Source of the DNA: Cryobacterium breve | Lineage (GTDB): Bacteria > Actinomycetota > Actinomycetes > Actinomycetales > Microbacteriaceae | Assembly (NCBI RefSeq): GCF_027594785.1 | Contig: NZ_CP075584.1 | Span: 2,108,001-2,172,000, forward strand | Reading direction: 5' to 3' | DNA length: 64,000 nucleotides | In this document: positions 1 to 9,673 of the stretch, in pieces | How positions within the stretch are numbered: position 1 is the first letter of the stretch | How the letters are laid out: the number at the start of each line of letters is the position of its first letter | Notes under the pieces: model-generated | Told to the model about the DNA's origin: nothing | The model's database searches: none | What the model saw: only the letters and a program-made list of their open reading frames with translations | Program-made: the position numbers and the translations under genes

Positions 1-1702
1 CAAATCACGCTGCAGAGTTCGACGGGGGCCACGGTCTCATCCGGACTCCACGAAGTCGCGACGGTGCCGGTCAACGCAAGCCAGCTCGTCACGTGGCTGC
101 CAGACGCGTGGCAGCGCGAACGCGTCCTCGAGCCGGCGACGCGCATGATGATCGCAGCCAGCTATATCCGGGCCTGGGCCGCGATCGGGCACTTCCAGTC
201 CACGGGCGAGCGGCCTGCCGTCAACGACACGTTCAGCGGTGCGGCGAGGCGGGCCGTGCTCGAGCTGCCGCGCACCGGCCCGAGCGCCACGTGGGACCTC
301 CGTCACTCCCTCGAACTCGAGTTCTACGCGCTCGACGGCGCCACCGTCGCCTTCCATGACGGGGGTGCGAACATCGCACGCACGGTCGGCACCGGGTTGA
401 ATGAGACGGTGCTGCTCGGCCACGAGAGCTACGACGTCGTGATGGTGCTCGAGGACGGGTTCTGGCGCATCCACCAGCTTCGGCGCTCCGCGGGGAGCGA
501 CACTGTCACACTGACGACGGATGCCGCTGGGGCGACCGTGATCACCGGCGCCCCGACGACGACTCCCCTCACCATCCCGGAGAGCCTGGCCACCGAATAC
601 CGTCCGGCCGGCTGGGCGCCCGTTGTGCCGGTTGTCGCCAAGGCGACCGCGACACCGACCCTGACTCCCGGTGCGACCCCCACCGCTGCGCCCGCTGTCA
701 CTCCCGTTCCCGCGCCGACCGTGCTCGCCCCGGCCACTCTGGGGGCCGACTTCGCCCGCCTGCGGGCTCTCGGTTTCGACACCATCCGGGTTCCGCTCCC
801 GTACACCGAGCTGGGAGGCGCGAAACCCACCGATGACGCCATCACCGGACTGATCACGCTGCTCGAGCAGGCGGACCGGCACGGACTGCGGGTCGAGCTC
901 GTCCTCTTCGACGGCTTCCCCGACCTCACTCCCGCGAACTGGCTCGCTGCCGACGCCCACCTCACCGCCATCGCGACCGCGGTGCGCGGCCAACCGGCCC
1001 TCGCCCTGTGGGACCTCGCCGACCGACCGGAACAGCGCTCGACCGGGTCTCCGAGCCCCGCCGAGATCCGCGCGTTCCTCCTGCACACCGGCGCCACCCT
1101 GAGGGAACTCGACCCGGGCACGCCGCAGACCATCTCCTGGGCGACGAGCACGGCCGCGTCCGATCCGTCGATGGCGGGCCTGGTCGACGCCGTGTCCCTG
1201 CACCTGACCGGAGGCGGTGACCCGGCCGCAGCGATCGAGGCTGTGCGCACCGCGCTCCCCGACCGGGCCATGCTGCTGACGGTGACCGGGCTCAGCACCG
1301 AGGGCGGCTGGGGGCCCCTGCCGAAGACCGAGGCACGACAGGCTTCCGACGTCGCCCGGGTGCTCCTGGGTGCGGAGCGCGCCGGACTGTCCCATCTCAG
1401 CGTGGCGACCTTTGCCGACACGAAGACGGATGCCGGCGGGCTGCTCCGCGCAGACGGCTCTGCCAAGCCCTCCGCCGCCCTCTTCGAGTCCGGCGCCCAG
1501 CTCACCACGATTCCGGCGCCGGGCCTGCTCGACTACGCCACGTCGAAATTCTGGATCCTCGTGTTCGCGGTCCTGCTCGCCGGCGCCGGGGCGCTGCTGT
1601 TGGCCCGTCGCCGTCGGCGCAAGCGCGCGCTGCCGGCAGTGGATTCCGCACTCTCCCCCCACCGCAGGGCAGCACGACCGCCCAGGAGGCACCCCACAAT
1701 GA
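1..1702 (+). CDS. Membrane-anchored glycoside-hydrolase-like TIM-barrel protein (5' end outside window)
   Basis: The frame is open from base 1, so the start lies upstream. A N-terminal beta-rich part is followed by a Thr/Pro/Ala linker (about 600-720) and a TIM-barrel-like domain resembling GH5/cellulase-type enzymes: RLRALGFDTIRVPLPY, then ALWDLADRPE where such enzymes carry a catalytic N-E pair (here the residues are D-R-P-E, so catalysis is doubtful). One membrane helix (FWILVFAVLLAGAGALLLA) followed by an Arg/Lys stretch closes the protein, giving an outward-facing enzyme with a short cytoplasmic tail. As written the frame runs without a stop into the next gene. Reading one C fewer in the C6 run near 1655-1660 gives a stop at 1700-1702 overlapping the next ATG (ATGA), which I consider the likely true end. 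Function is inferred from fold only. Confidence 0.6.
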
Positions 1703-3260
1703 TTGCCACGCGCCCCCACCGCCCACGCCGTGGGCGCAATCTCGGCTTCCGCCCCGACCTGTTCGACACCTCCCGGTCCGTTGCCCTCTTGCTCGGGGGA
1801 ATCGCCCTGCTCGCGGGAACGACCATGGCGGTGTACACCGTGAGCGACGTCTCCGGCCTGGGCCCTGTCGGGCTCGCGACCCTTCGGAGTGTCGCCTCCA
1901 CCCTCCTCGTCGGCGGATTCGTCATCCTCGTCTTCCGGAGGCGCATCACGATCCCGCTGCGTCACGTCTCCCTGTGCTGCTTCATCGCCCTGGCCGTCGC
2001 GAGCGTCGTGGCGACCACCGGGACTCCCATCGCGTCCACGTTCTCCGGCGGTCTCGGTGTCACGATCCTGCTGGCCTTCGCGGTCATCCGGTCCCGTACG
2101 ATGCTCTGGTATCCCCTCGTCGTGGTTCCCCTCGGTATCGCGGCAACCGCGTTGCAGCCGGGCGCGGATGCGACCAATGTCGAGTTGACCGGTCTCCTGG
2201 CCATTGTCACCACCTCCGTCCTCACCTGGTTCGTGCGCAGTGCGACCGCCTTCGAAACGGACTGGCTCACCGGCATCCTCAATTTCGCCGGCTTCGAGCG
2301 TGCGACCGCGACCACAGTGCAGGACGCCCGAGCGGATGCGCGATCAGGCGTGCCCCTCACCCTCGCACGCCTCGACATCGACGAGTTCGCCCTCGTCAAC
2401 CAGCGCTTCGGAACGGATGCCGGAGACGACGCCCTCGGCGAATTCGCGACCGATCTCGCATCCTTCCTCCCCGTCGACGCCGTCTTCGGCCGGATCGAGG
2501 GAGACGCCTTCGCTGTCCTGATCTCGGGGAGCACCACGGAGGAGGTCCGGGGCCTGCTCAGGCACGCGCGACTCACCGTCCGCGGATTCTCCGCCGGCAT
2601 CGCACAGCACGAGGGGGATGAGTCCGCCTCTGAACTGTTCGGCCGGGCCGGCGCCGCCCTCTACGAGGCCAAGCGCGGCGGCCTCGGGCGGATCACCGTC
2701 CACGGCGGCTACTATGCGTCGCCTGTCGCCGTTCGTCACGGCATCGACAACGGCGAAATATACGTGGAGTACCAGCCCTGCGTCGACATGCGCACGGGGG
2801 CCATCGTGGGGGTTGAGGCCCTCGCCCGCTGGAACCACCCGGCCAGGGGCGCGATCTCTCCCGTCGAATTCATCCCGCTGTGCGAGGCCAGCGGATCGAT
2901 CACGATTCTCGGCGGCTGGGTGCTCGGCCAGGCGATCACCGCAGCGGCCGCGTGGAACCGCTCATTGCCTGCCAGCCGTTCGCCGGTCACGGTCGCTGTC
3001 AATGCGTCTGCCCGGGAGCTCTCCATGGAGGGCTATGCCGGGCGGGTCATCGACGTGTGCGCGGCGGCGGGCCTAAGCGTGTCGCTGCTCGGCATCGAAG
3101 CGACGGAGTCGGACTTCGGATCGGGGTCGGAGGAGGTCGCCGTGAACATCGCGCACTTGCGCGACGCCGGCGCCCTCATCTCCATGGACGACTTCGGCAC
3201 CGGGTTCTCCAGCATCGAACGCCTGAACTCGTCCAGGTCCTCCTCGACACTGCGATCTGA
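1699..3260 (+). CDS. Membrane GGDEF-EAL protein with degenerate GGDEF and truncated EAL domain
   Basis: ATG at 1699 follows a perfect AGGAGG. The N-terminus has about five hydrophobic segments, then a GGDEF domain whose signature is degraded to EGDAF (RIEGDAFAVL), so no diguanylate cyclase activity is expected. The EAL domain keeps GVEALARWNHPARG, the N-A-S-A-R segment, ATESDF for the usual E-T/S-E motif, and MDDFGTGFSS. The domain ends abruptly just after DDFGTGFSS and lacks the usual LKID...F region, so it is probably a c-di-GMP-binding or inert regulator. As written the frame continues to 3399 over the start of the next gene. A shift near 3227 moves to a frame that stops at 3258-3260, leaving a normal gap before the TetR gene. 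Translational overlap with the glycosidase-like gene suggests joint envelope or exopolysaccharide control. Confidence 0.65.
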
Positions 3261-3349
3261 CCCCGTGTCGTCGACAGGGCGCTATATCAACAGGGTGATG
3301 TACTGTAACGACGCCATCCACCGAGACTGCCCACCGAGAGAAGAGCCCG

Positions 3350-4012
3350 ATGAGCGACGCAGACGACGCCGGTCACCGCAGGGCCGGAAGGCCGCTTGAG
3401 ACGGTTCTGACGAAACCGCGCATCACCGCTGCGGCCCTCCGACTGATCGGGGCGACCGGCTACGAGAGCTTCACGATGTCCGGCCTGGCCAGGAGCCTCG
3501 GGGTCGCTCCCTCCGCGCTCTACAACCACGCGGCGTCGAAGCACGTCGTGTTGCAGTGGTTGCAGGACCACGTTATGACGATGGTCGATGTGGCCGGCTT
3601 CGGTGTAGAGCCGTGGGACACGGCCCTCCGGCGCTGGGCATGGTCCTATCGGGACATCTTCGCGACGCACGTTCCGCTGATCTCAATCGTGGCGGTCCTC
3701 CCTGTCACCGGCGCACCGCAAACCCTGCGCATGTACGAGACCGTCGCCGCCGGACTGTCCTCCGCCCGGGTGCCTTCGGCACAGATAGTGCCCTCGATCG
3801 TCGCACTCGAGTCGTTCATCTTCGGCTCCGCTTTCGACGTGACGGCCCCTGCTGACATCTTCGAGACCGGTGCGCTCGCCGAGTCGAGCCCGATCTTCAG
3901 CGCCGCAGTGAGGCAGGGAGAGCAGAGCCAGGGCAGGGCGCGGGCGGACGTCGCGTTCGAGTTCGGGCTGGAGGCCCTCGTTGACCGGATCGGCCGCCTG
4001 CGCAGACCCTGA
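3350..4012 (+). CDS. TetR/AcrR family transcriptional regulator
   Basis: 220 residues, typical of the family. The N-terminal helix-turn-helix is clear: ITAAALRLIGATGYESFTMS followed by LARSLGVAPSALYNHAASK, where Y-N-H replaces the common Y-Y/W-H recognition-helix end. The C-terminal ligand-binding half (about residues 75-205) resembles the TetR_C_1-type all-helical domain. A GAGAAGAG ribosome site precedes ATG. It is followed by a short gap and the convergent deacetylase gene. Target genes and ligand cannot be deduced; the neighbouring envelope genes are candidates. Confidence 0.85.
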   Translation: MSDADDAGHRRAGRPLETVLTKPRITAAALRLIGATGYESFTMSGLARSLGVAPSALYNHAASKHVVLQWLQDHVMTMVDVAGFGVEPWDTALRRWAWSYRDIFATHVPLISIVAVLPVTGAPQTLRMYETVAAGLSSARVPSAQIVPSIVALESFIFGSAFDVTAPADIFETGALAESSPIFSAAVRQGEQSQGRARADVAFEFGLEALVDRIGRLRRP

Positions 4013-4088
4013 GCATCCGCCCGGCTTGTCCTGCCATGCGAGGTGCCCCGGGCGCCGCGGGTCGTGCGGCGCCCGGAGCATGGCTGAC

Positions 4089-7000
4089 TCACAGGCACGG
4101 CTTGAGCGCAGCGACGTCGCCCGTGAGGGCGGTCGCCGTCCCGATCAGAACCACCCGGGTCGCGCCGAGGCGGGTGATCTCGGTGAGTGTCGCCCTGGGC
4201 ACGCACGTCGCGGGCGTGAGATACAGCGGAGCCGACTTCGCCCCGGCGAGCGCCGAGCCGACCAGGGCGTCCTGGTAGCTCGTTCCGCTCGCGAGGTACA
4301 CGGTCGTGGCGGAGGTGAAGGCGTTCAGGTTGAGCGCCGCGTTGGTCGCGTAGCGGTCTGCGCCGGCGTACCGGGTCACCGAGGCGCCGCCGAGTTGCAG
4401 CTTCAGCCAGAACTCGGTGAGGCTCGTCACGTCGGCCGTCCCGCCCGCGATCTTCACGGTCCTGGTGTGCAGCGCACGGAGCAGCACGGCCGTCGCGAGG
4501 TCGGGCAGGAGGCCGCCGGTCGGCACGAGCACGACCGGTGCTCCCACGCGGGCGGCGGCCGATGCTGCCGCGAGTGCCCCTGGGAAGTCGGCCCCGGTAG
4601 CGACGTAGGCCGTCGCCGCGAGGCTGCCGAAGGCATCCGCTGCCACGAGGCGGGAGGTGGCGTAGCGGTCGGCGCCGGCGAGCCGCACGACAGGGGCGAT
4701 GCCCGCGAGTTCGGCGGCGACTGCCGCAGAGACGCTGGCGGTCCCGCCGACGATGACGATCTTGCCGGGGTGCAGCCGGGTCAGTTCGGCCCTGACCCCG
4801 GCCGGAAGCGCCGTGAGCGTGGTCAGGAGCACGGGTCCGCCGAAATGCGCGGCGGCGGGGCCGGCGCTGAGGGCGTCGGCGAAGCTCGTGCCGCTGGCGA
4901 GGTAGACGCGGGAGACTCCGGGCGCGAAGCCCTGGGAGACGGTTATCGCCGTCGAATACGGGTCGGTTCCGGCGATCCGGGTGACCGTCCCGGAGGAGAC
5001 CGGTGCTGTGGGTGCCGAGACCGCGGACGCCGATTGGTACCCGGGCGCCGAACCGGTGACCCGGACCGTGAGGGTCTTGCCGGCATCCGCGGCGACCGGG
5101 GTGTACCCGGCAGACGTGGCCCCGGCGATGGGCGTGCCGTTCGCGAGCCACTGGTAGGCGAAGCTCACCCCGGCGGGCGTCCAGGTTCCCGGGCTCGCGG
5201 TCAGCAGCGCACCGACCGTGGCTGTCCCGGAAATCACCGGTGTCGCCGTTCCGATCCCGCCGGTCGCGACCGCGCCGGTCGGCGCCGAGACCGCTGACGC
5301 GGACTGGTAGCCGGGCGCGGTTCCGGTGACCCGCACGCTGAGCGCCGCGCCGGCATCCGCGGCGACCGGGGTGTACCCGGCAGAGGTAGCCCCCGCGACG
5401 GGCGTGCCGTTCGCGAGCCACTGGTAGGCGAAGCTCACCCCGGCGGGAGTCCAGGTTCCCGGGCTCGCGGTCAGCAGCGCGCCGACGGCGGCCGTGCCGG
5501 TGATCGCCGGAGTACCCACGCCGAGCGTGCCGGCGACGACGGCCGCTGTCGCCGCAGAGGTGACCGCGGCAGAGGGCGGCAGGTAGCCGGTCGCTGTTCC
5601 CGTGACTCGCACCGAGAGCGCAGTGCCGAGGTCCGCAACGACGGGTGCATAGGTGGCGGATGTCGCGCCGGGGATGTCCGCGCCGTCACGCAGCCACTGG
5701 TAGGCGAAGGCGGTGGTGGCCGGTGACCAGTCGCCGGGGACGGCGGTCAGGGTGCTGCCGACGGAGGCGGAGCCCGTGACGGTCGGGGTGGCCGGCACGA
5801 GGATTCCCGGGGCGCCGACGGTGTCATAGAGGGCGTAGTCGTCGGTCACGAGGGTTCCGTTGAGGATCAGGTTGAGGCCGAAGCTCAGTCCGGTGGTGCC
5901 GGCCGGGATGGCGGCCGTCGTGTAGAGCGCCTGCGCGTAGGACGTTCCGGCCGGGAAATACGGGCTCGACGTCCAGTAGCTCCAGCTGCCGATCGAGTTG
6001 CGCAGGTAGACGTCGAACTGGGTGGTGACCGTCGAGGTGTACCAGGCGCGGAGGTCGTAGGTGTGGCCGGGGGTGACCGTGGGCGCGCACGCGCCCAGGT
6101 CCTGGGTGAGGATGAGTTTGGAGTCGCCGCTGACGAGGTTGCTCACGACTAGCTGCTCCGCCTTGGTGCCGGTGTGTGCGGCGGCGACCGTACTGAAGGC
6201 CGCGGTGTTCGTGCCGAAACCGCCGATGGCCCAGCACTGCGGGAGGCCGTTGGTGCCGGCAGTCTCGAGGCTCGGGTTGACGACGCCGTTCACGCCGGGA
6301 CCGGGGGCCGCGGTCGAGGTCGTCGTCACGGGAACGACCGCCTTGACGGTGCCGCCGATGACGTCTCCGACGGTCTTGACCGTGGTGTTGTTCGAGGCTG
6401 CACGCGTGGAGAGCCAGGCGGCGAACTGGGCGAAGACCGCCGGGTCGACGGAGAGCGCGTCGCAGGTTCCTGCGCAGAGGTGGTGGAAGGTGAGCTGCAC
6501 CCAGCCCCCGCCCGCCGTCTCGGCGTTCGTGACCGTGTTCTCAAGGTCTGCGAGGGTCCAGGTCGTGTCGACCTCGTCTGGCGCGCGGGTCAGGTAGGGG
6601 TCGGCGGGCGGAACGGTTTCCGCGAAGCCGCAGCCCGTGCAGCCGAACCGGGTGTTGATGTCGCCGAGGCCGCGGGTGCTGTTGAAGCCGCAGGCCTGGA
6701 CGATCGCCTCGGTCGCGGCATTCACCGTTGCGAAGGGGTAGGCGAAGCTCCTGGTCGCGAAGCCCCAGTCGGCGAGGGTCGCCCGGCCCTGGCAGACCTG
6801 CCGGGTGGCTTCGTCCGCGGGGAGGGTGAGGAGGTCGGGGTGGGTGACCGTGTGGCCGGCGATCTCGTGACCGGCCGCGGCGATGCTCGTCAGGTCTGCC
6901 CTGGTCAGCCAGCCGGGGTTGTCGATGAACCCGGTCGTGATGAAGAAGGTTCCCTTCATCCCGAACTGGTTCAGGGTGGCCACCGCGGCGAGCTGGTCGG

Positions 7001-7154
7001 CGTTGCCGTCGTCGAAGGTCAGGCTGACGACGGTCGGCGGATCCGTGACCGCTGCCCGCGCCGGGGTCGCGCCGAGGGTGATGCCCACGGCGACGGCGGC
7101 GAGGACGGCGATCAGCTTGAGCGAGCGTGCAGGGGCCAGCAAGAATCCGGTCAT
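4089..7154 (-). CDS. Secreted polysaccharide deacetylase with three Ig-like repeats and three cell-wall-binding type 2 repeats
   Basis: 1021 residues from ATG 7154, chosen over an upstream in-frame ATG because it is preceded by GAGGAG and starts a signal peptide (SLKLIAVLAAVAVGITLGA, cleavage after ARA). Residues about 35-260 form a NodB polysaccharide deacetylase domain: SLTFDDGNADQ (metal and base aspartates), HTVTHPDL (metal histidines), SFAYPFA and LTFHHL. A carbohydrate-binding-like jelly-roll segment follows (VVNPSLETAG...). Then come three about 88-residue Ig-like repeats and three CW_binding_2 repeats beginning VTRIAGTDPYST, VVRLAGADRYAT and VTRYAGADRYAT. The protein should be exported, stay attached to wall glycopolymers and deacetylate cell-wall or extracellular polysaccharide. 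It is transcribed alone; the long upstream gap is shared with the permease gene. Confidence 0.9.
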   Translation of the reverse strand: MTGFLLAPARSLKLIAVLAAVAVGITLGATPARAAVTDPPTVVSLTFDDGNADQLAAVATLNQFGMKGTFFITTGFIDNPGWLTRADLTSIAAAGHEIAGHTVTHPDLLTLPADEATRQVCQGRATLADWGFATRSFAYPFATVNAATEAIVQACGFNSTRGLGDINTRFGCTGCGFAETVPPADPYLTRAPDEVDTTWTLADLENTVTNAETAGGGWVQLTFHHLCAGTCDALSVDPAVFAQFAAWLSTRAASNNTTVKTVGDVIGGTVKAVVPVTTTSTAAPGPGVNGVVNPSLETAGTNGLPQCWAIGGFGTNTAAFSTVAAAHTGTKAEQLVVSNLVSGDSKLILTQDLGACAPTVTPGHTYDLRAWYTSTVTTQFDVYLRNSIGSWSYWTSSPYFPAGTSYAQALYTTAAIPAGTTGLSFGLNLILNGTLVTDDYALYDTVGAPGILVPATPTVTGSASVGSTLTAVPGDWSPATTAFAYQWLRDGADIPGATSATYAPVVADLGTALSVRVTGTATGYLPPSAAVTSAATAAVVAGTLGVGTPAITGTAAVGALLTASPGTWTPAGVSFAYQWLANGTPVAGATSAGYTPVAADAGAALSVRVTGTAPGYQSASAVSAPTGAVATGGIGTATPVISGTATVGALLTASPGTWTPAGVSFAYQWLANGTPIAGATSAGYTPVAADAGKTLTVRVTGSAPGYQSASAVSAPTAPVSSGTVTRIAGTDPYSTAITVSQGFAPGVSRVYLASGTSFADALSAGPAAAHFGGPVLLTTLTALPAGVRAELTRLHPGKIVIVGGTASVSAAVAAELAGIAPVVRLAGADRYATSRLVAADAFGSLAATAYVATGADFPGALAAASAAARVGAPVVLVPTGGLLPDLATAVLLRALHTRTVKIAGGTADVTSLTEFWLKLQLGGASVTRYAGADRYATNAALNLNAFTSATTVYLASGTSYQDALVGSALAGAKSAPLYLTPATCVPRATLTEITRLGATRVVLIGTATALTGDVAALKPCL
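4990..5795 (-). repeat. Three tandem Ig-like repeat units inside the deacetylase gene
   Basis: Three successive units of about 265 bp encode similar domains starting TPTVTGSASVG, TPAITGTAAVG and TPVISGTATVG. The second and third are nearly identical at DNA level, for example the FAYQWLANGTP segments around 5140-5160 and 5405-5425, which points to recent duplication or gene conversion. The first unit is more diverged. The repeats are likely spacers between the catalytic and wall-binding parts. Confidence 0.85.
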
Positions 7155-7464
7155 GGGAGGTGCTCCTCGTGAATCGTGACTGATCCTGGAATCCCAGCAC
7201 CCGCGCCCAGTGTGCTGAGCGTTGTGCCCCCGAACAACGGCTGTGCCCAAAAAAGCGGTTTACCAGCGAATTACCGCGCAAGTGTGCGGTTAACCACACG
7301 TGACGCGTCATCTCCGGCCGATGAATCTGCGGTAAGTGCTTGCAATCCGCCTGACTCACCCCCAGAATAAACGAACTCAATTCATTTAGTCCATCGGATA
7401 CACCGCAGTACCCGAATGGGCCGTTCGCGCGTCGATGCGCCCGGCCCGAGGAAAGGGACCACAC
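7155..7464. promoter_or_regulatory. Divergent intergenic region between deacetylase and permease genes
   Basis: 310 bp without a credible gene; it is more AT-rich than its surroundings. It contains the deacetylase ribosome site (GAGGAG) at its left edge and GAGGAAAGGGA just upstream of the permease ATG at its right edge. Two divergent promoters must lie here, but I cannot assign -35/-10 boxes with confidence. Confidence 0.5.
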
Positions 7465-9070
7465 ATGACCCAGCAGTCCACCCGAGGGTCGGCGCCGACC
7501 TCATCGCAGCCGTTCACCGACGTCCACCTCGTGCACAGGCTCAACGCTGCACGACGCCGCGGGGAGCAAGCACGGCATCACGAAGAAGGGCCTCAAGGGC
7601 GGGCAGCTCGGCCTGCTCGCTGTCGTCGTGCTCGGCATCTCCTCCGTCGCCCCTGCGTACAGCCTCACCAGCTCGCTCGGCGCGACCGTTGCCGAGGTCG
7701 GCAAGCAGCTGCCGGCCGTGTTCATCCTGGCGTTCATCCCGATGATCCTCGTCGCCCTCGCCTACCGGGAGCTCAATGCCGACTCCCCGGACAGCGGCAC
7801 CTCCTTCACCTGGACCACCAAGGCGTTCGGTCCCTTCGTCGGCTGGATGAGCGGCTGGGGCATGCTCGCGGCCAACATCATCGTGCTCTCGAGCCTCGCC
7901 GGCGTGGCCGTCAGTTTCTTCTACGTCTTCCTCGGCGAGGTCTTCGCCAACCCGGATCTCGCCGCGCTCGCCGACAATACCTTCATCAACATCGCAACCT
8001 GTCTCGTCTTCGTGGCCCTCGCCGTCTGGGTGAGCTACCGCGGGCTGCACGCCACCAAGCTCGTGCAGTACAGCATGGTCGGCTTCCAGATCGTCGTCCT
8101 CCTCATCTTCAGCGTCTCGGCCATCGTCAACGCAACGAACGGTGCGTCCACGACCGCGCTCGCCTTCGACTGGACCTGGTTCGACCCCACCCGGGTCGAC
8201 AGTTTCAGCCAGCTGGCCGCCGGCATCTCTCTGGCGATCTTCGTCTACTGGGGCTGGGACGTCTGCCTCACCGTGAACGAGGAAACCAAGGGGACGAAGG
8301 GGACCGCGGGCAAGGCCGGCACCCTGACCGCCCTCGTCGTGCTCGGCCTCTACCTCGTGCTGATCGTGGCCACCATGATGGTGTCCGGTGTCGGCGCCGA
8401 CGGAATCGGCCTGAGCAACCCGGACAACCAGGGCAACATCTTCGCCGCGATCGCCGGACCCGTGATGGGCCCGGTCGCCATCCTGATGTCGATGGCCGTG
8501 CTCGCCAGTTCCGCCTCCTCGCTGCAGTCGACGATGGCCTCTCCGGCCCGCACCCTGCTCTCGATGGCGCACTACCACGCACTCCCGCCGCAGTTCGCGA
8601 GCGTCAGCAAGCGCTTCGGTTCGCCCGGCTTCGCGACGATCGCAGCCGGATCCATCGCCGCCGGGTTCTACGCCGTCATGACGATCATCAGCGTCAATGT
8701 GCTCAACGACACCATCCAGTCGCTCGGGCTGATGATCTGCTTCTACTACGCACTCACCTCCTTCGCCTGCGTCTGGTACTTCCGCCAGAGCCTGTTCTCG
8801 AGCGTGCGCAACTTCTTCCTGCGGCTCGTGGTGCCGGCGGCCGGCGGCCTGATACTCACGATCGTGTTCGTGCAGACCGCCGTGAGCGCCTGGAGCCCCG
8901 ACTTCGGCAGCGGTTCTGAGCTCTTCGGGATCGGACTGGTCTTCGTGATCGGCGTCGGTCTCCTCGTGCTCGGACTCGCCGTGATGGGCCTCACCTTCCT
9001 GGCCCGGCCGAGCTTCTTCCGCGGCGAAACGCTGCGCCAGGACACCCCCGCACTGGTCGTGCCGGAATAA
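7465..9070 (+). CDS. APC-superfamily amino-acid permease
   Basis: ATG 7465 has a strong ribosome site (GAGGAAAGGGA). The restored product is about 534 residues with 12 predicted membrane segments, including the family hallmark GISSVAPAYSLTSSLG in helix 1. It should import an amino acid or polyamine by proton symport; substrate is unknown. The reading frame breaks near 7537-7541, where the sequence reads CACAGGCTC. Removing one G (CACAGCTC) gives a continuous N-terminus reading HSSTLHDAAGSKHGITKKG into KGGQLGLLAVV. The C-terminal frame is intact from about 7545 to 9070. It stands alone between the deacetylase and a DUF1003 gene. Confidence 0.85.
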
Positions 9071-9095
9071 CAGTCGCGCCGGGTAGCCTCGGGGC

Positions 9096-9631
9096 ATGAG
9101 CACCAGCACCGCGGCTACCCCGCACCTGTCGTCCGTCCTTCCCAAGCACATCCTGACGAGCGGCGACCACCACCCGATCGTGCTCGCCGAGGCGAAGCGG
9201 CGCGCGGCGAGTGTGCAGCTGCGTATTGCGGATGCCGTCACCGCCTTCGCCGGATCGATGCGGTTCGTGTACCTGCATGCCGTCGTCTTCGCCGGCTGGA
9301 TGCTCTTCTTCGAGCCGAGCCCGTGGCCGACCCTGACGCTCGTGGTGTCGCTCGAGGCGATCTTCCTCTCGACGTTCGTGATGATCGGCCAGAACCGGCA
9401 AGCCGGGTTCCAGCAGGCGAAGGCCGACCACGATTTCAAGATGAGCGACCAGGAGCCTGTTGACCAACACGGGAGCTCACCCGACGCGTTCATGAGCTCA
9501 CGAAGGAAATCCACGCCCACATCATCGGGGTCGCCGCTGTCGCCCCTGCCCTCGCGACAGGGCCGGTCGCCCCGACGACGGCCGGGAGCGACACGGTCAC
9601 CGCATCCCCCGTCGGTTCACCCGCGAGTTGA
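9096..9631 (+). CDS. DUF1003 family membrane protein
   Basis: The restored protein of 177 residues matches DUF1003: RIADAVTAFAGSMRFVYLHA, two membrane helices (VVFAGWMLFF and a second ending STFVMIGQNRQA), and the conserved MIGQNRQAGFQQAKADHDF. Two single-base breaks disturb the C-terminus: GAGCCTG at 9453-9459 (read GAGCTG) and an extra G near 9470-9473. After correction the tail reads TNTELTRRVHELTKEIHAHI, as expected for the family, and ends at the TGA of 9629-9631. The uncorrected frame gives an unrelated Ser/Arg/Pro-rich tail to 9644. The role of this family is not established. Confidence 0.8.
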
Positions 9632-9673
9632 CCGCGCGGCGTAGGGTGGCGGTTCCAGGGAAGGCATGGACCT

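Noticed and set aside
64-3399. Single 1111-residue glycosidase-GGDEF-EAL fusion protein
   Set aside because: An internal ATG at 1699 has a perfect AGGAGG, and one base fewer in the C6 run ends the first gene in an ATGA overlap; the frame past 3260 also runs over the TetR start. Two genes fit better, though resequencing is needed.
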